Positions 42,018 to 52,724 of a DNA stretch of 64,000 bases are shown piece by piece (position 1 is the first letter of the stretch; each line of letters starts with the position of its first letter). Source of the stretch: Avena insularis (lineage: Eukaryota; Streptophyta; Magnoliopsida; Poales; Poaceae); the NCBI GenBank assembly GCA_023614405.1, contig CM042694.1, forward strand, positions 129,585,711 through 129,649,710, written 5' to 3'. The position numbers and the translations under genes were made by a program. The notes beneath the pieces were generated by a model. That model did no database searches and was not told the origin of the DNA. It saw only the letters and a list, made by a program, of their open reading frames with translations.

Positions 42018-45000
42018 TTACACAGGCCCTGATGAAGAAGCAGCACCTCCCCCCTTGACACGAACAAAAGGCTGCCACGGGTTCGCCGATGCGTCGTCGG
42101 ACCGACAACAACGGCCAAGGGCTGTCCGACTTTATGTCGCGATGCTCCGGCTCGCCAGCGCCAACACCGTCTCTGATGCAGCAGATCCCCCATCGCCAAG
42201 ACCCGATCGGCGTAAGGGGCGGCCTTCGCGGTCAGCTTCAGCACCTCTGACATCTCCACCGTGCCGGTCGCCGATGGATAGCCACTCGTCACATCGTCAA
42301 GGTCGAAGTCGTCAAGGAAGTGGGAGAGACCTAAGCTCAACGCTGTGGTGGCCCCGCGCCTGAATGCTGAGCGCGCCATCCACTCCACGACAGCAGGCAC
42401 CTCCTCTAGATAGCGCCACACCTCCGTAAGCCCCCCAGGAATAACTTCGGTGGGGGACATGCCCTGAAGAGCCGCTTGGACGCACAACGCCGAGGCCGTG
42501 GCCACGTTCACCACGGCAGTCACGCACTGCAAGGCAATGTAGGTCTGCACCACCGGATCGCTTTGGCCTACCACAGCTGCAAAGTCAGGTGTCAGTGAAA
42601 CTATGAAACCCCCAAATCAGGGACTCGACAAACGGGTCAGGCAAAGACGGAGACTCACCAAGGAGTTTGCAGCAGTTCTCCGTGACGTGCTTCTCCAAGG
42701 TGGTTTGCTTGTTGTGCAGACCCACGATGATGGAGTCCGTGGCTTTGCGTTCTTCCTCAGCCGCACCAACGGCAGCCTTCGCTCGCTCCTCCGAAGAAAC
42801 TGAGACCGCTTTCGCCTCCTCCAAGTCCTGGACCAGGGAGGCTATTCGTCCATTCGCCGCGTCCAGCTCGGCAACTGGAACATACCCCTCACGGGCCTTG
42901 GAAATCACAGCCGGGAAACCATCTGCAAGAGAAACCATCAGCATGCTATACACCAATAGTTCACACCCGACAGAGGAAAAGAAAGACAAACAGATACTCA
43001 CCAATAGTTTCCTGAAGCCGCTGGTTCGCCTCTTGCGCTTCGTGCAAGTCATGCTCCAAGCGCTCTCTCGCGGCCTGCCGATCGGTGGACTCCCATTGCA
43101 ATCCCTGCAAACAAACAACAAACCTCAGTATTTGACAAAACAAAAACCTAGTTCCTAGCCACTGAAATTCAGCGACCAGGAACTCGGGGACTGGAGAAGG
43201 AGAAAGAAACTCAATTCCTAGCCGCCAAATTTCAGCGACTAGGAATTCGGGGACTGTAGAAGGAGAAAGAAACTCAATTCCTAGCCGCCAAAATTCAGTG
43301 ACTAGGAATTCGGGGACTGGAGAGGAGCAAGAAGTTCAGTTCCCAGCCACTAAAATTCAGCGACTAGGAACTCGGGGACTGGACATACCTGAATAGCAGC
43401 GTCGAGCATCCTGTGAAGTTCTCCGGCGTCAGTCGACGGGATCGTGAAGGAAGTGCGCCCGCGACGGGACCCAATGTCCACATCCACGATCTCTGGACTC
43501 TGCGGAGACTGGGTGTCTGCCACACCTGGAAACCCCCTCGCCATGAAGCGCGGGAACGTCGCCGACGCCTAGGCACTGGGCAGTTGTCGAGGCCTTCGCA
43601 CGGACGCAGACGCAACCAGACCCGATCGTGCCGCCACCACCTCTTCGGTGACTGACGCAGCATCTGGCTCCACGACGTTGTCCTTGGCTGCGGCGTCGTC
43701 GGCACCCCCCTTCTGCTTCTTCACGACTGCCGCGGTCGCCACATCTCCGGCGGCCTTTCTCTTCTTGGGGAGGTCGCCCTCTCCCGTGGGGGCGGCCGGT
43801 GGAATCTTAGCCACCGAGGGACGGCCAATCTTCTTGGCCCCTGACCTGCACGAGTTCCCACAATCAATATAATGACAATACAAAAAGAGCGAGGCGAATC
43901 AGGATTGCGGAGCAGTACTCACTTCGCAACTTGGAGGACATGAAGCCCAGTGTTGATGTAGGCGGGCTTGTCCAACTCGGGACCCAACTTGCGGGTGAGC
44001 CCCCTCTCGAAGACGTCTGAAGCCCACGAAACCGCGGGCTTCCTCGACGATGAAGCCGCAGTCGCCGGAATTTCCGGCTCCGACGCGGCCGCCCTTGACG
44101 GCTGCGGCGACTTGGACGTCATTGCCTCAGCCACTTCTTGGCTTGGAACCACCGAGGCCATCGGCGCAATCGCCGCCAGGGGAACCTCTACCACTACCTC
44201 CGTGTCCTCGCCCTCCAACCCCTTTGTCAAGATTGCATCCTTTGGGGCCTTGTGCGAGACTTCGGGGGAACCTTCATCATCGGAGTCGTCATCTGACTCG
44301 AACACCACCGCCGATTTGGACGGCGATGTGGGCCTCTTTGCTGGCGACTTGGGCTTATGCAGGTGCGACAGACGTGTGCTCCTCGTTGGCTGCGTTCGTG
44401 TTCCCAGCTGGCTCGCCTTGAACTCACGTTGTTTCTGCATGCGGGTCTTGTGAGCCACAGGCGCTGGGGGAGGAACCACTTCCTCCTCCCTGTCGCTGTC
44501 GGAAGAGTCTCCCTCGGAGTATTCCTCCAGTTCCTGGGGAACCTCTTAATCGAGCGGAGGGACCCAGCCCTCCAACACCTGAAAAAGCTGAGAACCACCA
44601 CGAGTAAAACACCAAACGCGGAGACTGAGAACTGAGGTACGGACATAGCGACTGGGAAGAGAACTTACTGTGGGGGCTTCATTCTTCACGGGAGTGTACA
44701 GGGCGAGCCCGACCGCCACGCTGGTGAACTCTGCATCGGTGATCTTCTTCAGGGCGGCCATGTAGTCTTCGGCCTCCCATGATTCCTTGCTGGTTCAGGA
44801 GGGGTCATGCTTCCCGCTGTATTCATACATCCAGTGCAACCGAGCCGCCAGCGGAACCAGACGCCGTCCGAGCCAGCAGTTGTAGAGATTGATCAGAATC
44901 AACCCCTGGTCCTTCAGCTTCTGGATTTGGTCCATCATTTCCGTGACGGCCATCCTCTGGTCTTCGGGAAGCCTCTTCGGCGCCAACCGGTGAGGCTCGC

Positions 45001-45538
45001 TCCTCACGGCGACGAACTCGAGAAGAGCCACCTCGCCGGAGGGAGTAGCTTCTTTGACGTAGAACCAGCTCTTCTTCCACTCGCTGGCGCCCTTCTTCGG
45101 CAGGAGGAGCTTGACGAAATTGGCCTTCGGCTTCAGTTGGAATGTGACACCACCTGCGGCCAACATCAAACCACCGGACGCCTACTAATGCGTCGTGGAA
45201 GAGTTCCAACCACAGCGGGAAGTATGGCCTGCAGCCAAGATAGCATTTGCAGAAGGCGACGAAGATCGCCAGCTGCTCGATGCTGTGTGGACCGAGATCC
45301 GATGGCTTGATCACGTAGTACACGCAGATGCAGCGGAAAAAGAGTGAAGTGGGGAATCCCAGGCCCCTCTCGAGATGGCTGGGGAAGCAGATGAATTCGC
45401 TGGGTCGCGGCTTCGGCTCGGTCTCGGAGGAGGGGGAACCCACTAGTTCCCCTTGCGGAGGACTCCAGCGTCCTCGAAGGATTTAAGCTGGGCTGTGGTA
45501 CACCTGGATTTTCCCCATGAGCCTTTGGGAGGCGCCAT
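42018..45538 (-). pseudogene. Antisense multi-exon gene in Gypsy D (Transposase_28-like)
   Basis: Start ATG 45536-45538 (MAPPKGSWGK), likely end TAA 42018-42020 after GGGAASSSGPV. N-terminal domain: FICFPSHLERGLGFP, then FCKCYLGCRPYFPLWLELF (~45190-45350), like the plant putative-gypsy-type transposon family. A frameshift at ~45445 and another near 45180 break it. Next: WKKSWFYVKEA (~45050-45080), Lys/Pro/Ser-rich and acidic middle (43919-44479), coiled-coil-like Glu/Ala-rich region (~42660-43080), and a 3' part at 42050-42574. Donors on the minus strand (GTAAGT, GTGAGT, GTATGT) lie at about 44668, 43922, 43388, 43001 and 42658. Same gene plan as the antisense gene in Gypsy C, though protein similarity outside the first domain looks low. 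Function unknown. Confidence 0.68.
43144..43380. repeat. ~63-bp minisatellite, about 4 units
   Basis: Unit 'actcaattcctagccgcca...ggaattcggggact...gaaggagaaaga', 61-63 bases. Each copy contains TCGGGGACT (43184, 43247, 43310, 43372), the core of the polypurine tract at 45981. It lies in an intron of the antisense gene (acceptor near 43106, donor near 43387, minus strand). Confidence 0.9.
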
Positions 45539-45980
45539 CGGGTAGGATGTGGAATCGCGCGATGCGGAAAAGACAAGTCGGAAGGATGTAGGCAGGGAGA
45601 TTGGAGACAGGAAGAATGAAGAATGCGGAGAAGGTATGTAGAGCTGAACCATCACTCCCCTTACATGGGAACGCCACCCGCCAAAATCGGGATAGCCGTT
45701 ACTCACGGTAATTGCGCCGAAGTTACCGTTGGAAATTCCAACGGATAGTTTGACCGGATTTGATGGTCCAACTCCTTTATTTCACCCACTACCCGCCAGG
45801 CTTTTCCACTCGCCGGAACGACGACTTGGCAGCGGTAACATTCATTGGGGTAGCAAATGGAAACATGGGGAAATTCTCCTTGCTTCTGATGGAGTCTATC
45901 GCCGACTCGACTGGATGCCCAAATTGGGCTCGCCTACTCCGAACGCCAAAAGGACACCTGCGCCCGCATCAACGATGGCC
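45539..45980. other. Gypsy D: 5' flank of the antisense gene
   Basis: On the minus strand AAATAAAGG (~45773-45781) lies about 235 bases before the antisense ATG and could be its TATA box. No gene in the plus sense. Confidence 0.45.
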
Positions 45981-45991
45981 TCGGGGACTAC
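45981..45991 (+). other. Polypurine tract of Gypsy D
   Basis: TCGGGGACTAC directly before TG of the 3' LTR. Nearly the same as in Gypsy C. Confidence 0.75.
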
Positions 45992-46486
45992 TGATGGGGA
46001 TATGCCAAAGGGGGTATGCCCAGCAGGACGTTCTGATTGGGCCGAAAGGCCTGTGAGTGCGCCTGGAGGATGGCGACTGGACTACAATGGAAGGAGAGGC
46101 CTGCGCATCGGCTGAAGCCCAGGAGCGTAACAGAAGCCCAGTCGGATTAGGTCAAAACCTCTGAATCCTTATCTTATTCGGTTGTAACTTGTAAACCCTA
46201 GCGAGGTGCCTCATATATAAACCTCCCTAGGCTATCCTAGAGACTCACGTTCCATCATACACCCCCTCAAGCGACTCGCTGCATAGCCATCGAGCTCGCC
46301 ACCCCTGTAACTCGCTCTCCAATAATCTAATCTAGCAGGAGTAGGTCTTTACCCTCCGGGGGGTCGAACCTGGGTAAACCCATGTGCATCCGCCCCTATC
46401 TCGCACCGCAGATGGCCGCCAACTCTTCCTCATGAAACACTCAATCGCTGCCAGTGGCAGCGACTGCCGTGGCCATTTCCATGACA
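45992..46486 (+). repeat. Gypsy D 3' LTR
   Basis: 495 bases. Differs from the 5' LTR by substitutions and a short deletion near 46100 (about 9 bases of 'gactggtga' sequence). The ATG equivalent to 34746 is followed in this copy by an in-frame TGA where the left copy has CGA. Confidence 0.94.
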
Positions 46487-46491
46487 CCAGG

Positions 46492-47757
46492 GATGGTGTG
46501 GCCAGCCCAGGCACCCCCTCGGCCTCTCCTTCCGCCTATAAGATGACCTCGGGATGAAAACCCTAAGTACCCGATCAAAAATCCACGAAAGAGTCTGTAG
46601 CCACCGTCATCTCCATCCCTAGATCGGGAGGGATCTGAAGCTCTTCCAAGACGCCGGAGAGGGGAATTCACCCTGGAGGCCTTCTTCATCACCATGCAAG
46701 CCTCCGGTGTGATGCGTGAGTAGTTCATCCTTGGACTACGGATCCATGTAGTATCTAGATGGCTGGTTCTCCTCCTTTGTGCTTTCATGTCTAGATCTTG
46801 TGAGCTCCGTTCATGATCAAGATCATCTATTTGTAATTCTACATGTTGTGTTTGTGGGGATCTGATGGATATTGAGATGCTATTTCAGATTGATTATTGA
46901 TTCTATCATGTCTTTGTTATTTGTGATCTTGCATGCTTTCCGTTGTTAGTAGCTATCTTGGCCAAGTAGATGCTAGCAACTCCACGAGTTAGTATTTATT
47001 CTCGATAGTGGGTTCATGCCTCTGGTAATCTAGGGAAGTGACAGAAATCTCTAAGGTAATAGATGTGTTGTTGCTACTAGGGAGAAAACAACAATCCTTT
47101 GTTCATAGAACAATCGTATTGTTTACATTACACAATTGAAGCAATAATCTGTTGCTTGCAACTTAATATTGGAGGGGGTTCGGATGATAACCTGAAGGTG
47201 GATTATTAGTCATAGATGCAGTTGGATGGCGGTCTGTGTATAATGTTGTAATGCCCAATCCAGTTCCAAAGGAGTCAAGATGATTAGTATATGCATGTAT
47301 TGCTTTCTCGATGTTTTTCAATTGCCCCGCTGTAATTTGTTCACCCAACATGTTATCTATCTTAAGGAGAGCCACCTCTAGTGAACTATGGATCCCGGTC
47401 CTTGTCTTTTACATACAATCTATAAAATGTTTACTACTTTGTGTTTACTTTCTGCAAACTGTTACTTCCTTCCATTCGATACGTTTAATCCTTTGTTTTC
47501 AGCAAAAACGGTGAGATTGACAACCTCATCGCAAGTTGGGGACAGAGTTCTGTGGTTGTGTTGTGCAGGTCTCCACGTTGCTACTAGCACCAATAGTGCG
47601 CCCTGCCAAGGCTCAGCTAGCAACACCTTTGGGTGTTTCCTTGCTCCTACTGGTTCGATTAAACCTTGGTTTCATAACTGAGGGAAACTTGTTGTTGTGC
47701 TCATCATACCTTCCTCTTGGGGTTCCCAACGAGATCTACATCAACACTGAGCCATCA
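46492..47757 (+). repeat. Athila E 5' LTR, second part
   Basis: Resumes after Gypsy D at 'gatggtgtggccagcccagg' and runs to GAGCCATCA. TATA-like CTATAAGA at 46536-46543. Matches 61633-62907. The end segment 47384-47757 also matches the window's first 370 bases. Confidence 0.92.
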
Positions 47758-47767
47758 AGCATTTTTC

Positions 47768-47785
47768 TCGCGCCGTTGCCGGGGA
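47768..47785 (+). other. Primer-binding site of Athila E
   Basis: TCGCGCCGTTGCCGGGGA: the Asp-tRNA type PBS with one mismatch (second base C for G). Confidence 0.85.
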
Positions 47786-47946
47786 GTCAAGGACATCTTC
47801 ACAAGGGGAGTCCCTCATAACCAATCTCTTTACTTTGTTATTTTGTCTTGCTTAGTTTCTTTTTGTTTTGTTTGCTTGTTTCTTTATCAAAAACACACAA
47901 AAAATTAGTTTTACTAGTTTGCTTTCTTATTTGAAAACACAAAAAA

Positions 47947-49947
47947 ATGAGTACTCTTGAAAACACTAAGTTGTGTGACTTCACTAGCACCAACAACAAT
48001 GATTTTATGAGCACGCCTATTGCTCCACCTGTGCCTGAAGATACTTTCTTTGAGATAAAACCTGCTTTACTCAATCTTGTTATGAGAGAACAATTTTCTG
48101 GTATTGGTAATGAAGATGTTGCTGCCCATCTAAATAACTTTGTTGAACTTTGTGAGATGCAAAAGCATAGGAATGTAGATGGTGATATTATTAAGCTAAA
48201 ATTGTTTCCTTTCTCTTTGAGAGGAAAAGCTAAAGAATGGTTGAACTCCTTAACTAAGAATAGTATTGATTCTTGGACTAAGTGCAAAGATGCTTTCATT
48301 GGAAAGTACTATCCTCCTGCTAAGATTATATCTATGAGAAGTGAAATAATGAAGTTTAAACAATCTGATAATGAGCATGTTACTCAAGCTTAGGAAAGAA
48401 TGAAATCTTTGGTTAAGAATTGTCCCACTCATAGACTGACTGCTTGGATGATCATCCAAACCTTTTATGCAGGATTGAATTGTTCTTCAAGGAACCTATT
48501 GGACTCTGCTGCTGGAGGTACCTTTATGACCATCACTTTGGGTGTTGCAACAAAACTTCTGGACAATATGATGGTTAATTATTCTGAATGGCATACTAAG
48601 AGAGCTCCACAAGGTAGGAAGGTAAAATCTGTTGAGGAAACTTCCTCCTTGAGTGATAAGATTGATATTATTATGTCTATGCTTGTGAATGGGAAAGCCC
48701 ATATTGATCCAAATAATGTTCCTTTAGCCTCTTTGGTTGCTCAAGAAGAGAAAGTTGATGTGAACTTCATAAGAAATAATAATTTTGGCAACAATGCTTA
48801 TGGTAATAACAATTATAGGCCCTACCCTCCTAATAATACTTATGGTTATAGTGGTAAACCCGGAATACCTAGTGAAGGAAGAATTTTAGAAGTTGAAAGA
48901 GACACTAAAAACTTCATGCAAATGCAATATGAGCAAAATAAACTATTTACTAAAACTATGGAGGAACAATCTACCATCTTGAAGAACATTAGCCATCAAC
49001 TTGAGAGTCTAAATAGGGAAATTCCTAGTTTACAATTGAAACTCTCTAATGCTGAAAGGAAGATATCATCTCTATCTGAAGCTCAATCTTCATTGATTAA
49101 TAAAATGGCTGCTAAACCTGAATCTAATGATAATCCCTTTGCAGCTACTAATGCTATACAAGTAAGAATTGAAAATGTTAGACTATTAGCTGAATTACAT
49201 GCTAAGTGGGAAAGAGAAGATGAAATTGCTAGAAACATTAGTGTTTCTACTATCACCACCACTAGTGTTGAGGCTAGTAATAGCTCTACTACTTTAGATG
49301 ATAAGTATGGTTTTGATCTTGATGGTTGCAATATCTCTGAAGTTATTAAGTTCCTACAAAAGCTTGCTAAAAGTCCTAATGCTAGCGCTATGAACATGGC
49401 CTTTACAAAACACATTACTGATGCTCTCATAAAGATTAAAGAAGAAAAGATGAAACATAAAACTTCTATTCCTATAAAACAAGAAGATGGTTGGGAACCC
49501 ATCATTAATATGAAAGTGAATGACTTTGATTTCAAAGCTTTATGTGATCTTGATAGTAGTGTTTCTATTATGCCTAGAAGGATTTATGATATGCTTGATT
49601 TGCCTCCACTTGAAGATTGTTATTTGAATGTCCCACTTGATGATAATGCTAAAAAGAAACTCATGGGGAGTATTAATGGTGTTCTTATTATGGTTAACAA
49701 TGCCTATGTGCCCGTTGATTTCTATGTTTTGGATGTTGAATGCAATGCTTCTTGTCCTATTACTTTGGGAAGACCTTTTCTTAGAACTGTTGGTGCAATT
49801 ATTGATATGAAAGAAGGCACCATTAAATATCAAGTCCCACTCAAGAAAGGTATAGAACACTTCCCTAAGAAGAGAGAGAAGTATTCTTTTGCTTCTCCTA
49901 TGAAAACAAAATTTGGTTTTAATGCTTCTTCATTTGAGAATACTTGA
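47947..49947 (+). pseudogene. gag: Athila E gag-protease ORF, one internal stop
   Basis: Single frame of ~666 codons with one TAG at 48391-48393 (probably TGG or CAG originally; ...TQA|ERMKSL). Capsid region of the retrotransposon gag family: LKLFPFSLRGKAKEWLN, DSWTKCKDAFIGKYYP, with KNCPTHRL and IQTFYAGL after the stop. A coiled-coil-rich Asn/Gln/Glu segment lies between ~48880 and 49110. The C-terminal 150 codons are a retropepsin-like domain with CDLDSSVSIMP (~49540-49575) and LGRPFLRT (~49765). The active site usually reads D-L-G-(A/S)-S; here Asp replaces Gly, which would be harmful. The ORF ends at NASSFENT with no RT following, as in other pol-less Athila families. Confidence 0.85.
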
Positions 49948-50583
49948 TCCTTTTTCTTGCTTCTTATGCCTAACTTAAAGGCGTTAAAGAAAAGTACTTA
50001 TTCGGAGATAACCCAAAAGTTTTAGATGAGTCTTGGAAGTTATTACTTCAGTAATAACCGCTCCTTATCCTTTTTATTTGCTTTTTGTGCCAAGAGTAAC
50101 CTCTAATGAGAGAGAAGTAATGATTGGGAAAGTTGTTGTCTCGAAACAGATTTATGTGCTTCACCATAAAAATTTGTGTAAAATCTCTGAACGTCTTTTT
50201 GAGGCGTGAAGTTTTGTGCTTCTGCCCCAGGTTGTTATCGAACTTTCGTTAGTTCAACACTTTTTGGTTTGAGCAACAGCAGGTCTTCGAAAAAAATCGT
50301 CTTTACCTGCTGGTCTGTTTTGACAGATTTCTGCCATTTTCTGCATTTGCTTCTTGTTGGTTCCTTTTTGAGTTCTTTTGGGGAATTGAGCTTTTTGAGG
50401 GAAGTGCTACAGTAGCTTGTGTTTTAATGGAAGTTTTATTGATGTTGGAACTGAACCTAAAGACTTATTATCTTGAGTGCACTAATGTTGCTAATAAAGA
50501 TTGTGTGAAGTTTTGTATGAAGGAAAAATTTTAGGTATATGGAAGGAATGAGTAATGAGATGAAGAATGGACTAAAGCTCAAG

Positions 50584-50612
50584 CTTGGGGATGCCACGCG
50601 TGTCACCCCAAG
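50584..50612 (+). other. Hairpin 1 with PPT-like arm (Athila E)
   Basis: Same CTTGGGG/CCCCAAG stem as 7856-7884, unchanged. Confidence 0.7.
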
Positions 50613-50643
50613 AAATATCCAAGAAGTACAAGCGTCAAAGCTT

Positions 50644-50664
50644 GGGGATGCCCAAGGCATCCCC
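50644..50664 (+). other. Hairpin 2 with PPT-like arm (Athila E)
   Basis: Same perfect 9-bp stem and CAA loop as 7916-7936, unchanged. Confidence 0.75.
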
Positions 50665-52708
50665 TTCTTCATCAATAAAAATCCCAGGTTTCTTCCAAAC
50701 ACTTCGTTTTTATTGTTTCATGCACAGTTGTGTTGTTCTTGGAGCGTCTTCTTTTTCGTTTTTCATTTTGGTTTTCGTTTGCTTAGTTTGCTGAATAAAT
50801 TGGTTGGACCCCCTCTTTCATACATTGGTTTTCAAATAATTTGGTTTGGTTTGGAAAAGAGTAGGAAACTTCATACTTATGTGGTAAAAAGAGCTCGTTT
50901 TTGACTGTGGCCTATGCTTTGTCATGCCATGCTTGATATTGTTTTGGCTTTATGCTTAGTATTCTTTGCTATAGCATGACTTGTTATAAACAATTGAAAT
51001 TTCTTAATGTGCCTTGGATGAATCATGCATTGTTTTAGCATATTAAAGCATAGTATAGTGGTATTCTCCTTCGATGCTTTATTTGGGTTGATTTGGCGCA
51101 TGCTCACACCATGTTATGACTATCTCAAGTCACCATAGCCTTTATGATCCTTTAGTTTTCAACTTGTAGTATCACTTTATTCTTTGATCAATGACGTTTT
51201 GTCGCTCTGCATGATTATGGCCATTATTGCTCTCTTAGTTTGTCGCTCCCAGTCTTTTGCTAGCCTCCATAACCAAGTATGAGTTCCACTCATGCATACA
51301 ACTCCCTAAACCAAGTCATTCCAAAGAGTCCACCATACCTACCTACTAGCTTATGCTATTCCAAGTATATTCATGCTTTTGTTTACCTTCCAAATTAAAC
51401 TTGTTATGAGAAAACTAGTGATTAAAGCTCTCACGAACTTGATGGCACACTTTACTTTTCTTGCCCTTAATAAACTTGAACCATTGTGTCGTCTATGTTG
51501 TATATGCTTGCACTTATTTGTTGGGAATTAGCAGAACCATGTTGTCATGGGGAACGCTTTCAACATTGCACTTGGTACTTGTACCTAGTTGATATCATGC
51601 TCTTTTGTATATGGATGTCATCGGTGTGAAATGAAAGGGGAGCTTGTGAGTCCATGGAGTTATGTATATGTGTTAGAGAAACGCCTGGGCCGCTGGTCTA
51701 ATCCATGCTGACATGGTGGAAACCTGCAACATAACCATAATGAGTTGTTTATGAAGCATTCTTCTTATAAAAGAAAGAGTCCTATGTTGAAAAAAAAAGA
51801 GAAAAAAAAGAGATACTATGAAAAGAGGAAAGAGAGAAAAAAGCACCATATTCCCATGGTAAATAAGAAGATTGTTGAGATGCTCATTGTCTGCTTGCCT
51901 TGTCATTTTGATATGGGGATTCTTCCGTATCATCGGGCAAGGGGTACCCTGTTGGCGGTTCTCTATGATACACATGTACTTACGATGACAAGAACTTACC
52001 GGTGACTAAACTTGAGTAGCATGAGGAGCAGCCCTCATATAAAAGGGACATGAGATTCCTAACTTATACTTCGTCAAGCATGTACACCATAGTTTGTTCA
52101 CTTTAACCTTAATCACTTCAAGATGCTTATGATAGGGGCAATGAGAGCTGAAAGCTATAAGTACCATAATTTTTGGAAGCTCTTTATGAGACTTGAATCC
52201 CTACTTCCTTTTATGAAGGCCTTTCTTCCAGCATTATATTGAGTCTCCACCTTCTACCTTTATGCACCATTTTGAGAGCATAGTGGTCATTCTTAGTTCT
52301 ATGTGCATTGTCCCAAGACTAGTTGATTGATGCATAACTTGTTATTGCTTGTTTTAAACTATTTGTATCTAGTCACTCTTATGAACTTTGAAGGTGTCAT
52401 ATGCATTTATGTTTGCTACTCTATGAGGGACAAGCTGAATACTATTATGCTATGTTTTCTTTATGTGAAACAAACAAACGTCTTGCAAAGCATTGTTATT
52501 CATGAATCTTTTGTTTATGCCTTTTCATGTTGCATCATAGTTTCTTTGTCTTATTGCTAGAACTTTGTCTTTCATGTTATGATTTAAGTACTATGATCCC
52601 AGCTTTGAATGTTTTACAAATACTTTGGTCAAGTCTTTGATGGTGCATGTCACCTCAAAAATTATTCTTTCTTTTTATCACTTACCTACTCGAGGACGAG
52701 CAGGAGTT

Positions 52709-52722
52709 AAGCTTGGGGATGT
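52709..52722 (+). other. Polypurine tract of Athila E
   Basis: AAGCTTGGGGATGT, then TG of the LTR, immediately followed by Copia F. The insertion separated PPT from its LTR. Confidence 0.8.
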
Positions 52723-52724
52723 TG

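Larger units (their letters stand above)
34322..46486 (+). mobile_element. Gypsy D: Tat-type retrotransposon, 12.2 kb
   Basis: Bounded by LTRs (TGATGGGGATATGCC ... TTCCAYGACA) with the duplication ccagg at 34317-34321 and 46487-46491. It has the same plan as Gypsy C (gag, protease, RT, two RNases H, integrase, antisense gene, PPT) but a different family: shorter LTRs and higher GC. PBS present. The frame is broken by seven stops and two frameshifts; the integrase is open. Inserted in the 5' LTR of Athila E. Confidence 0.94.
49948..52708 (+). other. Athila E 3' untranslated internal region
   Basis: 2.8 kb, no gene. Similar to 7240-9164 of Athila A apart from ~51010-51843, unique to E. Contains the hairpin pair at 50584-50612 and 50644-50664. 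An A-rich stretch at 51787-51842 (aaaaaaaagagaaaaaaaag) is a purine run. Confidence 0.8.
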
